DNA of 15,035 bases from Dehalococcoidia bacterium. Lineage in GTDB: Bacteria > Chloroflexota > Dehalococcoidia > Dehalococcoidales > W693. How positions within the stretch are numbered: position 1 is the stretch's first letter; each line of letters starts with the position of its first letter. The position numbers and the translations under genes are program-made. Location of the stretch: the NCBI GenBank assembly GCA_011170385.1, contig DUFE01000010.1, positions 1 through 15,035 on the forward strand, read 5' to 3'. The notes beneath the pieces are model-generated. The model was not told the origin of the DNA, did not search any database, and worked only from the letters and a program-made list of their open reading frames with translations. This document shows positions 1-6,178 of this stretch, in pieces.

Positions 1-1211
1 AGGCTATTTGGCTTATCATACCAGTAGTGTTGAGCCGCCCACATCTGGTTCTGTCCGACTCCAGTTACGATGATTGCATCCCCACCTGTTACCTCGTATA
101 TCTTGCGAACGACATACTGCGGTAAAACGCTGTCGCAGTCCCTTATTGCTGTCGACGGGTGCTCCCGCCGCCATTCGTCAAGCTGCTCCAGCCATTCGAT
201 GTGCTCAGCCTTTTCTATCTGCTTGTTCAGGGTTTTTAAAACGCTCTTTACATCCCCGACTATGGGTACATCGACACGTACGTTCTTACCAATCTCTGCT
301 GGATCGATGTCGATATGTATTATTTTCGCATCGGGTGCGAAGCCACTTACCCGACCGGTAGCTCTATCGTCGAACCTCATACCAATAGCAATGATAAGGT
401 CGGCATCGTTTATCGCCAGGTTGGCATAAGCCATACCGTGCATACCCAGCCAGCCGTAGGATAGGATATGCGAATCAGGAAAGCCGCTTATGCCCAGCAG
501 TGTTGTTACCACCGGTATTTGCGCTGTCTCTGACAGCTCTTTCATCTCGTCATATGCCTGGGATATGATTACCCCCCGTCCGGCGAGTATAACCGGCTTT
601 TTTGCTTCGTTTATTAACTTAGACGCCTTTTTAATCTGCGCCGGGTGCCCCTTAAGCGTTGGCTTGTATCCGGGTAAAGCCAGCTTATCCGGATAGTTGA
701 ACTCCGCTTTGTCTATCTGTACATCCTTGGGCAGGTCTATTAGCACCGGTCCGGGACGCCCCGTCCTGGCCAGATGAAAGGCCTCCTTTACCGTTTTAGC
801 CAGCGAAGAAGGATCGAGAACGAGATAGTTGTGCTTGGTTATCGGCAGTGTTATACCGGTAATATCTATCTCTTGAAAGGCATCTTTGCCGATAAACGGC
901 CTGGCAACCTGACCCGTAATAGCCACTATAGGCACCGAATCCAGGTAGGCATCGGCTATGCCGGTTACCAGGTTGGTCGCACCGGGCCCGGAGGTGGCAA
1001 TGCATACCCCGACCTTGCCGGTAGCTCTGGCATAGCCTTCGGCGGCATGGGCAGCACCCTGCTCATGGCGCACCAGTATATGCCTTAGCTGGGGGTATTT
1101 CGGCAGGGTATCATATAGCGGTAGAAGAACACCACCGAGGATACCGAACATAACCTCTACCCCTTCCTTCACCAGGCTTTCGCAAAGTATCTGGGCACCC
1201 GTCATTTTCAT
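1..1211 (-). CDS. ilvB: Acetolactate synthase large (catalytic) subunit, 3' end cut by the window edge
   Basis: Thiamine-diphosphate enzyme that condenses pyruvate with pyruvate or 2-oxobutyrate, the first shared step of valine/leucine/isoleucine synthesis. I translated the minus strand by hand: 403 codons are present of a family that usually has about 560, so the C-terminal ThDP-binding domain lies off the left edge. Visible are the N-terminal pyrimidine-binding domain with HEQGAAHAAEGYARA (Glu50 is the expected cofactor-activating residue), SGPGATN near residue 74, ITGQV near 98, FQEIDI near 112, and the central domain with GMRFDDRATGR. The start is ATG 1211, chosen because AGGAGGT at 1221-1227 lies 9 bases upstream; a second ATG at 1205 is too far. 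It follows ilvD by 17 bases, so the two are probably co-transcribed. Oddity: the normally conserved GYPGG/GIPGG motif reads GILGG (Leu25). Confidence 0.96.
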   Translation of the reverse strand, partial: MKMTGAQILCESLVKEGVEVMFGILGGVLLPLYDTLPKYPQLRHILVRHEQGAAHAAEGYARATGKVGVCIATSGPGATNLVTGIADAYLDSVPIVAITGQVARPFIGKDAFQEIDITGITLPITKHNYLVLDPSSLAKTVKEAFHLARTGRPGPVLIDLPKDVQIDKAEFNYPDKLALPGYKPTLKGHPAQIKKASKLINEAKKPVILAGRGVIISQAYDEMKELSETAQIPVVTTLLGISGFPDSHILSYGWLGMHGMAYANLAINDADLIIAIGMRFDDRATGRVSGFAPDAKIIHIDIDPAEIGKNVRVDVPIVGDVKSVLKTLNKQIEKAEHIEWLEQLDEWRREHPSTAIRDCDSVLPQYVVRKIYEVTGGDAIIVTGVGQNQMWAAQHYWYDKPNS

Positions 1212-1228
1212 ATTATTTATACCTCCTG

Positions 1229-2893
1229 CTAGATAAACACCGCCCCGGTGCTGGCCGATGATACCTTTTCGGTATAATACTTCAGGTAACCGCTCTTTAT
1301 CCCGGGCTCGAAATCTTCTAGGCAAGCCAGCCTGTTTGCTATCTCTTCATCGCTCAACTCGACATTGAGCCTGTTGTTTTTTATATCTATGTTTATTATA
1401 TCCCCTTCCCTAATGGCGGCGATAGGGCCCCTTCCTGCTGCCTCCGGCGATACATGCCCGATGGCGGCGCCGCGGGTTGCTCCGGAAAAACGCCCGTCGG
1501 TGATAAGAGCGACTTCTTTATCCATACCCATACCGCTTAATAAAGATGTAGGAGTAAGCATCTCCCTCATCCCTGGACCTCCCTTCGGTCCTTCATAGCG
1601 GATAACCAGTACATCACCCTTCGTTATATTATTGCCTATTATGGCTCTAGTCGCCTCATCTTCACTATCGAAGACCCTTGCTGGTCCGCTGTGCTTCATC
1701 ATTTCCGGCGCTACTGCCGATTGCTTGACCACGGCGCCTTCAGGCGCCAGGTTGCCGAACAGTATGGCGATACCACCATCAACCGAATATGGGTTAGCTA
1801 TCGAATGTATAACACTGCTATCTTTTACCCGGCTTTCTTCTATTATTTGAGCCACTGTATTTCCCGATACAGTATTCAGGTTAGCATTCAGATGTTCCTT
1901 AAGCTCCTTCATTACTGCCGGGATACCGCCGGCTCTATCCAGATCCTCTATATGATAGCCGCCCGCCGGTCTTAGCTTGCACAGGCATGGTGTTTTCCGG
2001 CTTATCTCGTTTATCCTCGTCAGCGGAAAATCGATTCCAGCCTCATGAGCTATCGCCATAAGGTGCAACACTGAGTTGGTGCTGCCACCCAGCGCCATAT
2101 CTACGGTAAAGGCATTTTCTATAGAAGCCGGGTTTATGATATCCCTCGGCTTGATATTCTTATCCAGCAGCTCCATAACCTTCTGCCCGGCTTTATAAGC
2201 CAGCCGACGCCGGCGTGAATCCACAGCCGGTATGGTGCCGTTGCCGGGCAAACCCATCCCCATAGCCTCGGTAATACAGTTCATCGTGTTGGCGGTGAAC
2301 ATACCTGCGCAGCTGCCGCAACCGGGGCAGGCAACCTCAACCAAGCGCTCCAGTTCAGTTTCGGTCATCCTTCCTTTCAGCACCTTACCGACGGACTCAA
2401 AGATAGAGCTAAGGTCGACCTTTTTCTCCTCGCTGTCACCGGCGATGCTCCCGGCAAGCATTGGTCCACCGCTGATAAATATAGATGGCAGGTTCAACCG
2501 CGCTGACGCCATCAGCATCCCCGGTACTATCTTGTCGCAGTTGGTGATGAATACCAGTGCGTCGAATGCATGCGCCTGTGCCATTATCTCTACCGAATCA
2601 GCGATAAGCTCACGGCTGGGCAGACTATACTTCATTCCCTGGTGGTTCATAGAGATACCATCGCAAACGGCAATGGTGTTGAACTCGAAGGGAACACCGC
2701 CGCCACTGCTTACCCCGGCTTTTACCTCTTTGGCAATTTCCTTCAGGTGGATATGCCCCGGGACGACCTCGGTAAAGCTGTTAGCCACCCCGATAAATGG
2801 CTTTTCCATCTCCTCGCGTGATACGCCAAGCGCATACAGCAATGACCGGTGCGGTGCCCGCTCTATCCCCTTTTTAACGGCATCGCTTCTCAT
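1229..2893 (-). CDS. ilvD: Dihydroxy-acid dehydratase
   Basis: Iron-sulphur dehydratase that turns 2,3-dihydroxy-isovalerate and 2,3-dihydroxy-3-methylvalerate into the 2-oxo acids before valine and isoleucine; cytoplasmic. The 554 residues match the family's usual 550-570. Seen in order: NSFTEVVPGHIHL (38-50), CDGISMNHQGM (77-87), TNCDKIVPGM (117-126), CPGCGSCAGMFTANTMNC (from 189; Cys119 and Cys195 are the likely cluster ligands), and near the C-terminus DGRFSGATRG followed by HVSPEA. The ATG at 2893 has AGGAG a few bases upstream. The gene leads a probable ilvD-ilvB operon that may continue off the left edge. Its leader holds a promoter and a conditional-looking terminator, described separately, so expression is probably attenuated. 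Confidence 0.97.
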   Translation of the reverse strand: MRSDAVKKGIERAPHRSLLYALGVSREEMEKPFIGVANSFTEVVPGHIHLKEIAKEVKAGVSSGGGVPFEFNTIAVCDGISMNHQGMKYSLPSRELIADSVEIMAQAHAFDALVFITNCDKIVPGMLMASARLNLPSIFISGGPMLAGSIAGDSEEKKVDLSSIFESVGKVLKGRMTETELERLVEVACPGCGSCAGMFTANTMNCITEAMGMGLPGNGTIPAVDSRRRRLAYKAGQKVMELLDKNIKPRDIINPASIENAFTVDMALGGSTNSVLHLMAIAHEAGIDFPLTRINEISRKTPCLCKLRPAGGYHIEDLDRAGGIPAVMKELKEHLNANLNTVSGNTVAQIIEESRVKDSSVIHSIANPYSVDGGIAILFGNLAPEGAVVKQSAVAPEMMKHSGPARVFDSEDEATRAIIGNNITKGDVLVIRYEGPKGGPGMREMLTPTSLLSGMGMDKEVALITDGRFSGATRGAAIGHVSPEAAGRGPIAAIREGDIINIDIKNNRLNVELSDEEIANRLACLEDFEPGIKSGYLKYYTEKVSSASTGAVFI

Positions 2894-2915
2894 AACGCTC
2901 CTCTAATCTATAATT

Positions 2916-2939
2916 AAAAAACCGCCCCTGTGGGGACGG
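2916..2939 (-). terminator. Intrinsic terminator hairpin in the ilvD leader (attenuator)
   Basis: Read on the minus strand, CCGTCCCC and GGGGCGG flank the loop ACA and are followed directly by six T residues (2921-2916). The stem is 7 bp, all G-C, with one bulged U at 2936. It ends about 22 bases before the ilvD ATG and lies downstream of a good promoter. It therefore cannot simply close the upstream rpiB unit without also affecting ilvD transcripts. This is the usual layout of an attenuator; a role as rpiB terminator as well is possible. Confidence 0.7.
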
Positions 2940-2961
2940 ATTAAGTCGTCCGATAGCCCAC
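2930..2961 (-). promoter_or_regulatory. Candidate antiterminator stem competing with the ilvD leader terminator
   Basis: On the minus strand GGACG (2951-2947) can pair with CGTCC (2938-2934) across an 8-base loop. GTGG (2961-2958) can then pair with CCAC (2933-2930), leaving a 6-base bulge. This 9-bp structure uses the 5' arm and loop of the terminator hairpin, so the two folds exclude each other. The bulged shape recalls T-box antiterminators, but no long T-box leader fits here. The pairing is seen in the sequence; its regulatory use is inferred and the signal is unknown. Confidence 0.5.
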
Positions 2962-2979
2962 CTGCATTTATAACACTTA

Positions 2980-3008
2980 AAATTAACATAGCTCCTGTTT
3001 ATTGTCAA
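2980..3008 (-). promoter_or_regulatory. Sigma-70-type promoter for ilvD-ilvB
   Basis: Minus strand: a consensus -35 TTGACA (3008-3003), a 17-base spacer and -10 TAATTT (2985-2980). Transcription would begin near 2973, giving a leader of about 80 bases that contains both alternative hairpins before the ilvD ATG. It lies between the rpiB stop and ilvD, so ilvD need not depend on the rpiB transcript. Confidence 0.65.
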
Positions 3009-3039
3009 GCTAAAACACGCACAATTCGCCTTGTCCATA

Positions 3040-3474
3040 CTATGCCTCCATAGCCGTGATCTTGTCGATGCGCCGCTGGTGTCTACCTTCCTCGAAAACG
3101 CCTTCCAGGAAGCTGGTAATTATCTCGTCCAGCAACTCTTTATAAGTGCCGGCTCCCAGGCATAGTATATTGGCATCGTTGTGCTGGCGGGCTCGCAAAG
3201 CGCTGAAAGCGTCGCAGCATAGTGCCGCCCTGACACCCTTTACCTTATTGGCGGCAATGCAGACACCGATTCCCGTGGAACAGATTAAGATACCCATATC
3301 GGCATGGCCTTTGACCACCACCTGCGCCACATCCCTGGCGATATCAGGGTAATCCACCGATTCCGTGGTATAGCAGCCCAAATCATCGTAGCTATGCCCG
3401 GCACCCTCAACCAGCTCTATCACCTGTTTTTTAAGCTCAAGACCTCTGTGGTCGCAACCAATGGCGATACGCAT
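3040..3474 (-). CDS. rpiB: Ribose-5-phosphate isomerase B
   Basis: Interconverts ribulose 5-phosphate and ribose 5-phosphate in the cytoplasm and so supplies ribose for PRPP, which the purine and histidine genes in this window consume. The 144 residues match the RpiB/LacAB family (about 145-150). Visible: GCDHRG (6-11), the active-site loop ICSTGIGVCIAANK with Cys65, and ARQHNDANILCLG. Most family members have CGTGIG in the loop; here the Gly after Cys is Ser. Starts at ATG 3474, 15 bases after the tsaC stop, so tsaC and rpiB are probably one transcript. A related sugar-phosphate isomerase activity (for example on allose phosphate) cannot be excluded from sequence, but no allose or galactose genes are nearby. 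Confidence 0.93.
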   Translation of the reverse strand: MRIAIGCDHRGLELKKQVIELVEGAGHSYDDLGCYTTESVDYPDIARDVAQVVVKGHADMGILICSTGIGVCIAANKVKGVRAALCCDAFSALRARQHNDANILCLGAGTYKELLDEIITSFLEGVFEEGRHQRRIDKITAMEA

Positions 3475-3489
3475 TATCCTATCCCCCCA

Positions 3490-4119
3490 TTATATTATCC
3501 GGCATACAGCTGCCAACTCTTTCCTCGATATAGCACCCTCCCGTAAAACACGTGGGATTTTACCGGTAACATCTACTATCGTTGATTCTATGCCACCGGG
3601 ACATCTACCGCCGTTGATAACCAGATCTATTTTGTCTCTAAGCTGCAGGCGGACTTCATCTGCGGTTATGGCGCTCGGCTGCCCGCTTTCATTTACGCTG
3701 GTGCCTATAATAGGAACCCCGACGCCCCTTATAAGAGACACCGGTACCGGGTGCGGCGAAACCCGTACCGCGACCGTCTTGCTGTCAGCGGTAACTATAT
3801 TCGGTACCTTGGCAGCTTTCGGCAGCACCAGTGTTAACGCACCTGGCATAAAATATTTCGCTAAGATCCAAGTGTTCAACGGTACGTACTCGGCTACCTC
3901 CGCTATCTGGCTGACTTCAGCCAATAGCAAAGGTAGCGCTTTGCTTCTGGGTCTCTTTTTAATGTTGAATATCCGCTCTACCGCCCTGTAATCGTTATAG
4001 CAGGCTCCCAGCCCATAGACGGTATCCGTGGGGAAGGCTACCAGACCACCACTTTTCAGCACACCCACCCCCATATCGACCTGCTCCTCTATACCAGGAG
4101 CCGCCTTATCTGGTACCAC
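3490..4119 (-). CDS. tsaC: L-threonylcarbamoyladenylate synthase (YrdC/Sua5 family)
   Basis: Makes threonylcarbamoyl-AMP from threonine, bicarbonate and ATP for the t6A37 modification of ANN-decoding tRNAs. The 209 residues form a single YrdC domain without the extra C-terminal Sua5 domain. Seen: AFPTDTVYGLG near 28, KKRPRSKALPLLL near 54, PGALTLVLP, GTSVNESGQPSA, and GIESTIVDVTG near the C-terminus. The start is GTG 4119, chosen because GGAG (4129-4126) lies 6 bases upstream. It is divergent from guaA, with about 65 bases between the two starts, and is followed closely by rpiB. Sua5/YwlC is an alternative name for the same activity. Confidence 0.93.
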   Translation of the reverse strand: MVPDKAAPGIEEQVDMGVGVLKSGGLVAFPTDTVYGLGACYNDYRAVERIFNIKKRPRSKALPLLLAEVSQIAEVAEYVPLNTWILAKYFMPGALTLVLPKAAKVPNIVTADSKTVAVRVSPHPVPVSLIRGVGVPIIGTSVNESGQPSAITADEVRLQLRDKIDLVINGGRCPGGIESTIVDVTGKIPRVLREGAISRKELAAVCRII

Positions 4120-4142
4120 TGTTTTCTCCAGTGATTGCGTTT

Positions 4143-4171
4143 TTGTTGACGATAGTATACCATAATAATAA
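4143..4171 (+). promoter_or_regulatory. Candidate promoter for guaA
   Basis: Plus strand: TTGTTG (4143-4148), a 17-base spacer and TAATAA (4166-4171); a second register uses TTGACG (4146-4151) and TAACCT (4169-4174). Either would start transcription around 4178-4181, only a few bases before ATG 4185. That makes a GTG start at 4131 unlikely and suggests a very short or absent guaA leader. Confidence 0.4.
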
Positions 4172-4183
4172 CCTTTGTTTGAA
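4154..4183 (-). promoter_or_regulatory. Candidate promoter for tsaC-rpiB
   Basis: Minus strand: -35 TTCAAA (4183-4178), an 18-base spacer and -10 TATACT (4159-4154). Transcription would start near 4147, leaving a short leader that contains the GGAG ahead of the tsaC GTG. It overlaps the proposed guaA promoter on the other strand, and the -10 sits in a GTATAC palindrome. Confidence 0.45.
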
Positions 4184-4184
4184 A

Positions 4185-5870
4185 ATGACTGAAATCGACC
4201 CGGAGAATACCCCGGATAGCGGTTATCGTGTAACCACTAGCGGCGATATTGAGGTTTCCACCTATCTTGAGATTGCCAAGGGAATGGGTGGTGAGAAGCC
4301 ATCTGACGCCGGTGAAGCGGTATCCGGAGCCGAGCGAGAGGCAATTATCGTTATAGACTTCGGTTCACAGTATAACCTGCTAATCGCCCGACGCATCCGC
4401 GAGCTTCACGTATATTGCGAACTGGTGCCTCACGACACACCCTGGGAAAAGATAGTTCCGCTTAACCCAAAGGGGTTTATCCTTTCCGGCGGACCCGCCA
4501 GCGTCTATGACCCGAACGCCCCCCTTGCGCCGTCCTATATCTATGAGAAGTACCTGCCGGTGCTCGGCATCTGCTATGGTATGCAGGTTATCAGCAAGCA
4601 GCTTGGCGGAACCGTCGAGCATGGAATAAAGCGTGAATACGGGCACTCCGTTTTACACATCAGCGACGTCGATTCGCCTCTTTTTGCCGAGCTACCCGAA
4701 ACCTCCCCAGTATGGATGAGTCATGCCGATAAGATAGAAGTTATGCCGCCGGGCTTCAGGTCCCTGGCTTATACCGAGAATTCTCCCGTTGCCGTTATGG
4801 GCAACGATAGCGGTATTTTAGGTCTCCAGTTCCATCCTGAAGTTGCACATACTCCCTACGGTAAGACCATACTAAAAAACTTTATCTTTAACATATGCAA
4901 CTGCCAGGGCAACTGGACGATGGGTAACTTTATCGCCGACAGCCTCAACAGTATCAAGGAAAAGGTAGGCAACGGCAAGGTCATCAATGCCCTTTCGGGG
5001 GGAGTGGATTCATCAGTCGTGGCGACCCTTATACACCAGGCTATCGGCGATCAGTTGAGCTGTATCTTCGTCAACAACGGGCTGCTTCGCCGCGAGGAGG
5101 CGGACAGAACCCTCAAGGTCTTCCAGCAAAACCTGGGCATGAAAATCACCTACGTAGATGCCAGTGACCGTTTTTTGAACAAACTTGAGGGGATAACCGA
5201 CCCCGAAACAAAACGTAAAACCATCGGCGGGGAGTTCATCAGCGTTTTCGAGGAAGAAGCCAAGAAACTGGGCAGGGTCGATTTCCTGGCTCAAGGCACG
5301 CTCTACCCCGATGTTATCGAGAGTACTTCTTCGGTGAGCACTGCCTCCGCAAAGATAAAAACTCATCATAACGTCGGCGGCTTGCCAACCAGTATGACTT
5401 TCAAGTTGCTGGAACCGCTGCGCTACCTCTTCAAGGATGAAGTCCGCCAGGTGGGACTGGAACTGGGCTTGCCCGAAGAGATGGTGTGGCGCCAGCCCTT
5501 CCCGGGACCAGGTCTGGCAATCCGTATTATCGGCGAGGTCACCAGGGAGAAACTGGAGGTTTTACGTTCTGCCGACTGGATTGTGATGAACGAAATAAAG
5601 AACGCCAAGCTTTATCGTCAGCTATGGCAGAGCTTTGCCATTCTCACCGATGTCAGGAGCGTCGGCGTAATGGGTGATTACCGCACCTATGGCTACCTTA
5701 TCGCTGTCCGCGCCGTGACCTCAAACGACGCTATGACCGCCGACTGGGCACGCATTCCCTACGACCTTCTCGCTCGCATCGCCAACCGCATCGTTAACGA
5801 AGTGCCCAAGGTCAACCGCGTCGTCTACGACATTACCTCTAAACCACCATCTACCATAGAGTGGGAGTGA
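4185..5870 (+). CDS. guaA: GMP synthase (glutamine-hydrolysing)
   Basis: Converts XMP to GMP with ATP and ammonia from glutamine, the last step of guanine nucleotide synthesis; cytoplasmic. From ATG 4185 it has 561 residues, longer than the usual 510-530. Order: an unassigned N-terminal tail of about 48 residues; a class I glutaminase with DFGSQY, LSGGPASVYD, the nucleophile in GICYGMQ (Cys130) and FHPEV (His217, Glu219); an ATP-pyrophosphatase domain with SGGVDS (271-276); and the C-terminal dimerisation domain with QPFPGPGLAIRIIGEV and the typical ending KPPSTIEWE. An in-frame GTG at 4131 lies within the promoter region; ATG 4284 is the next option and would trim most of the tail. None of these starts has a clear Shine-Dalgarno site. 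It opens the plus-strand purine block but is separated from it by about 300 bases. Confidence 0.96.
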   Translation: MTEIDPENTPDSGYRVTTSGDIEVSTYLEIAKGMGGEKPSDAGEAVSGAEREAIIVIDFGSQYNLLIARRIRELHVYCELVPHDTPWEKIVPLNPKGFILSGGPASVYDPNAPLAPSYIYEKYLPVLGICYGMQVISKQLGGTVEHGIKREYGHSVLHISDVDSPLFAELPETSPVWMSHADKIEVMPPGFRSLAYTENSPVAVMGNDSGILGLQFHPEVAHTPYGKTILKNFIFNICNCQGNWTMGNFIADSLNSIKEKVGNGKVINALSGGVDSSVVATLIHQAIGDQLSCIFVNNGLLRREEADRTLKVFQQNLGMKITYVDASDRFLNKLEGITDPETKRKTIGGEFISVFEEEAKKLGRVDFLAQGTLYPDVIESTSSVSTASAKIKTHHNVGGLPTSMTFKLLEPLRYLFKDEVRQVGLELGLPEEMVWRQPFPGPGLAIRIIGEVTREKLEVLRSADWIVMNEIKNAKLYRQLWQSFAILTDVRSVGVMGDYRTYGYLIAVRAVTSNDAMTADWARIPYDLLARIANRIVNEVPKVNRVVYDITSKPPSTIEWE

Positions 5871-6015
5871 TAAACAAAAACCTTTTTATTGTTTTAACGT
5901 TATACATGGATAGTATCAAAAGAGCAAAGACTGAATGTAGTTTAATAATCAGGTTATTCATATTAGCTTATTAAAGTAAATGGTTGATTCTCTTATTTCA
6001 AGACTTAATATAAAA

Positions 6016-6043
6016 GAGGGGAGTTTGATGGGCAAAGCCCCTC
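6016..6043. repeat. Hairpin-forming inverted repeat downstream of guaA
   Basis: GAGGGG (6016-6021) is the inverted complement of CCCCTC (6038-6043), and inside it GGGC (6030-6033) can pair with GCCC (6037-6040) over an AAA loop. The two pairings overlap, so only one can form at a time. No T run follows, so a classical terminator is not supported. It adjoins the stronger palindrome at 6054-6081 and may be part of the same repeat element. Confidence 0.5.
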
Positions 6044-6053
6044 AATTAAATCT

Positions 6054-6081
6054 TCCCCTTCCCCTTACAAGGGGAAGGGGA
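6054..6081. repeat. Perfect 13-bp palindrome, probable dispersed intergenic repeat
   Basis: TCCCCTTCCCCTT (6054-6066) is followed by AC and then its exact complement AAGGGGAAGGGGA (6069-6081). The arms have an internal CCCCTT repeat, and the tract continues as AAGGGGATAGGG. Similar CCCTT/AAGGG palindromes recur as dispersed non-coding elements in many bacterial genomes, so this is probably one copy of such a family. It could also serve as a transcript 3'-end stabiliser or a weak bidirectional terminator for guaA. Copy number cannot be judged from one window. Confidence 0.7.
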
Positions 6082-6104
6082 TAAAGGGGATAGGGTTGTT
6101 ATAG

Positions 6105-6129
6105 ATAGTATAATTCTTTTATTATCTAT
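6105..6129. repeat. AT-rich imperfect inverted repeat upstream of the Thr-rich protein gene
   Basis: ATAG (6105-6108) and ATAAT (6110-6114) can pair with ATTAT (6121-6125) and CTAT (6126-6129), leaving one bulged T and a 6-base loop. The left arm includes a perfect TATAAT (6109-6114), but no fitting -35 was found for it. It could be an operator or promoter site for the 6179 gene; evidence is weak. Confidence 0.3.
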
Positions 6130-6178
6130 TCCCATCCACCACCCTTTCAAGGAAGTTTAAACACAGGGGGTAAGTCGA

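Larger units (their letters stand above)
5871..6178 (+). other. 308-base intergenic region after guaA
   Basis: No convincing open reading frame, tRNA or other RNA gene was seen. The first 140 bases are AT-rich and featureless; no G-C hairpin with a T run follows the guaA stop closely, although TTTTT occurs at 5883-5887. The middle contains two hairpin-forming repeats (6016-6081). The last part has an AT-rich imperfect inverted repeat (6105-6129) and ends with the ribosome binding site AGGGGGT at 6165-6171 for the next gene. Confidence 0.7.

Noticed and set aside
2232..2906. 224-residue plus-strand frame opposite ilvD
   Set aside because: It is fully antisense to conserved IlvD motifs, with no ribosome binding site or recognisable domain.
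2941..2967. Eight-codon leader peptide (MQVGYRTT) after the ilvD promoter
   Set aside because: It starts only about 6 bases after the predicted transcript start, has no ribosome binding site, and has no run of Leu, Ile or Val codons.
2893..2990. T-box riboswitch upstream of ilvD, suggested by AGGTGGGC and the bulged antiterminator
   Set aside because: The leader from the best promoter is only about 80 bases, there is no room for a specifier stem without entering rpiB, and the residue after TGG is G, which would need an unusual tRNA discriminator base.
4131..4184. GTG 4131 as the guaA start
   Set aside because: It lies upstream of the likely promoter elements of guaA, has no ribosome binding site, and adds 18 hydrophobic residues not expected in GuaA.
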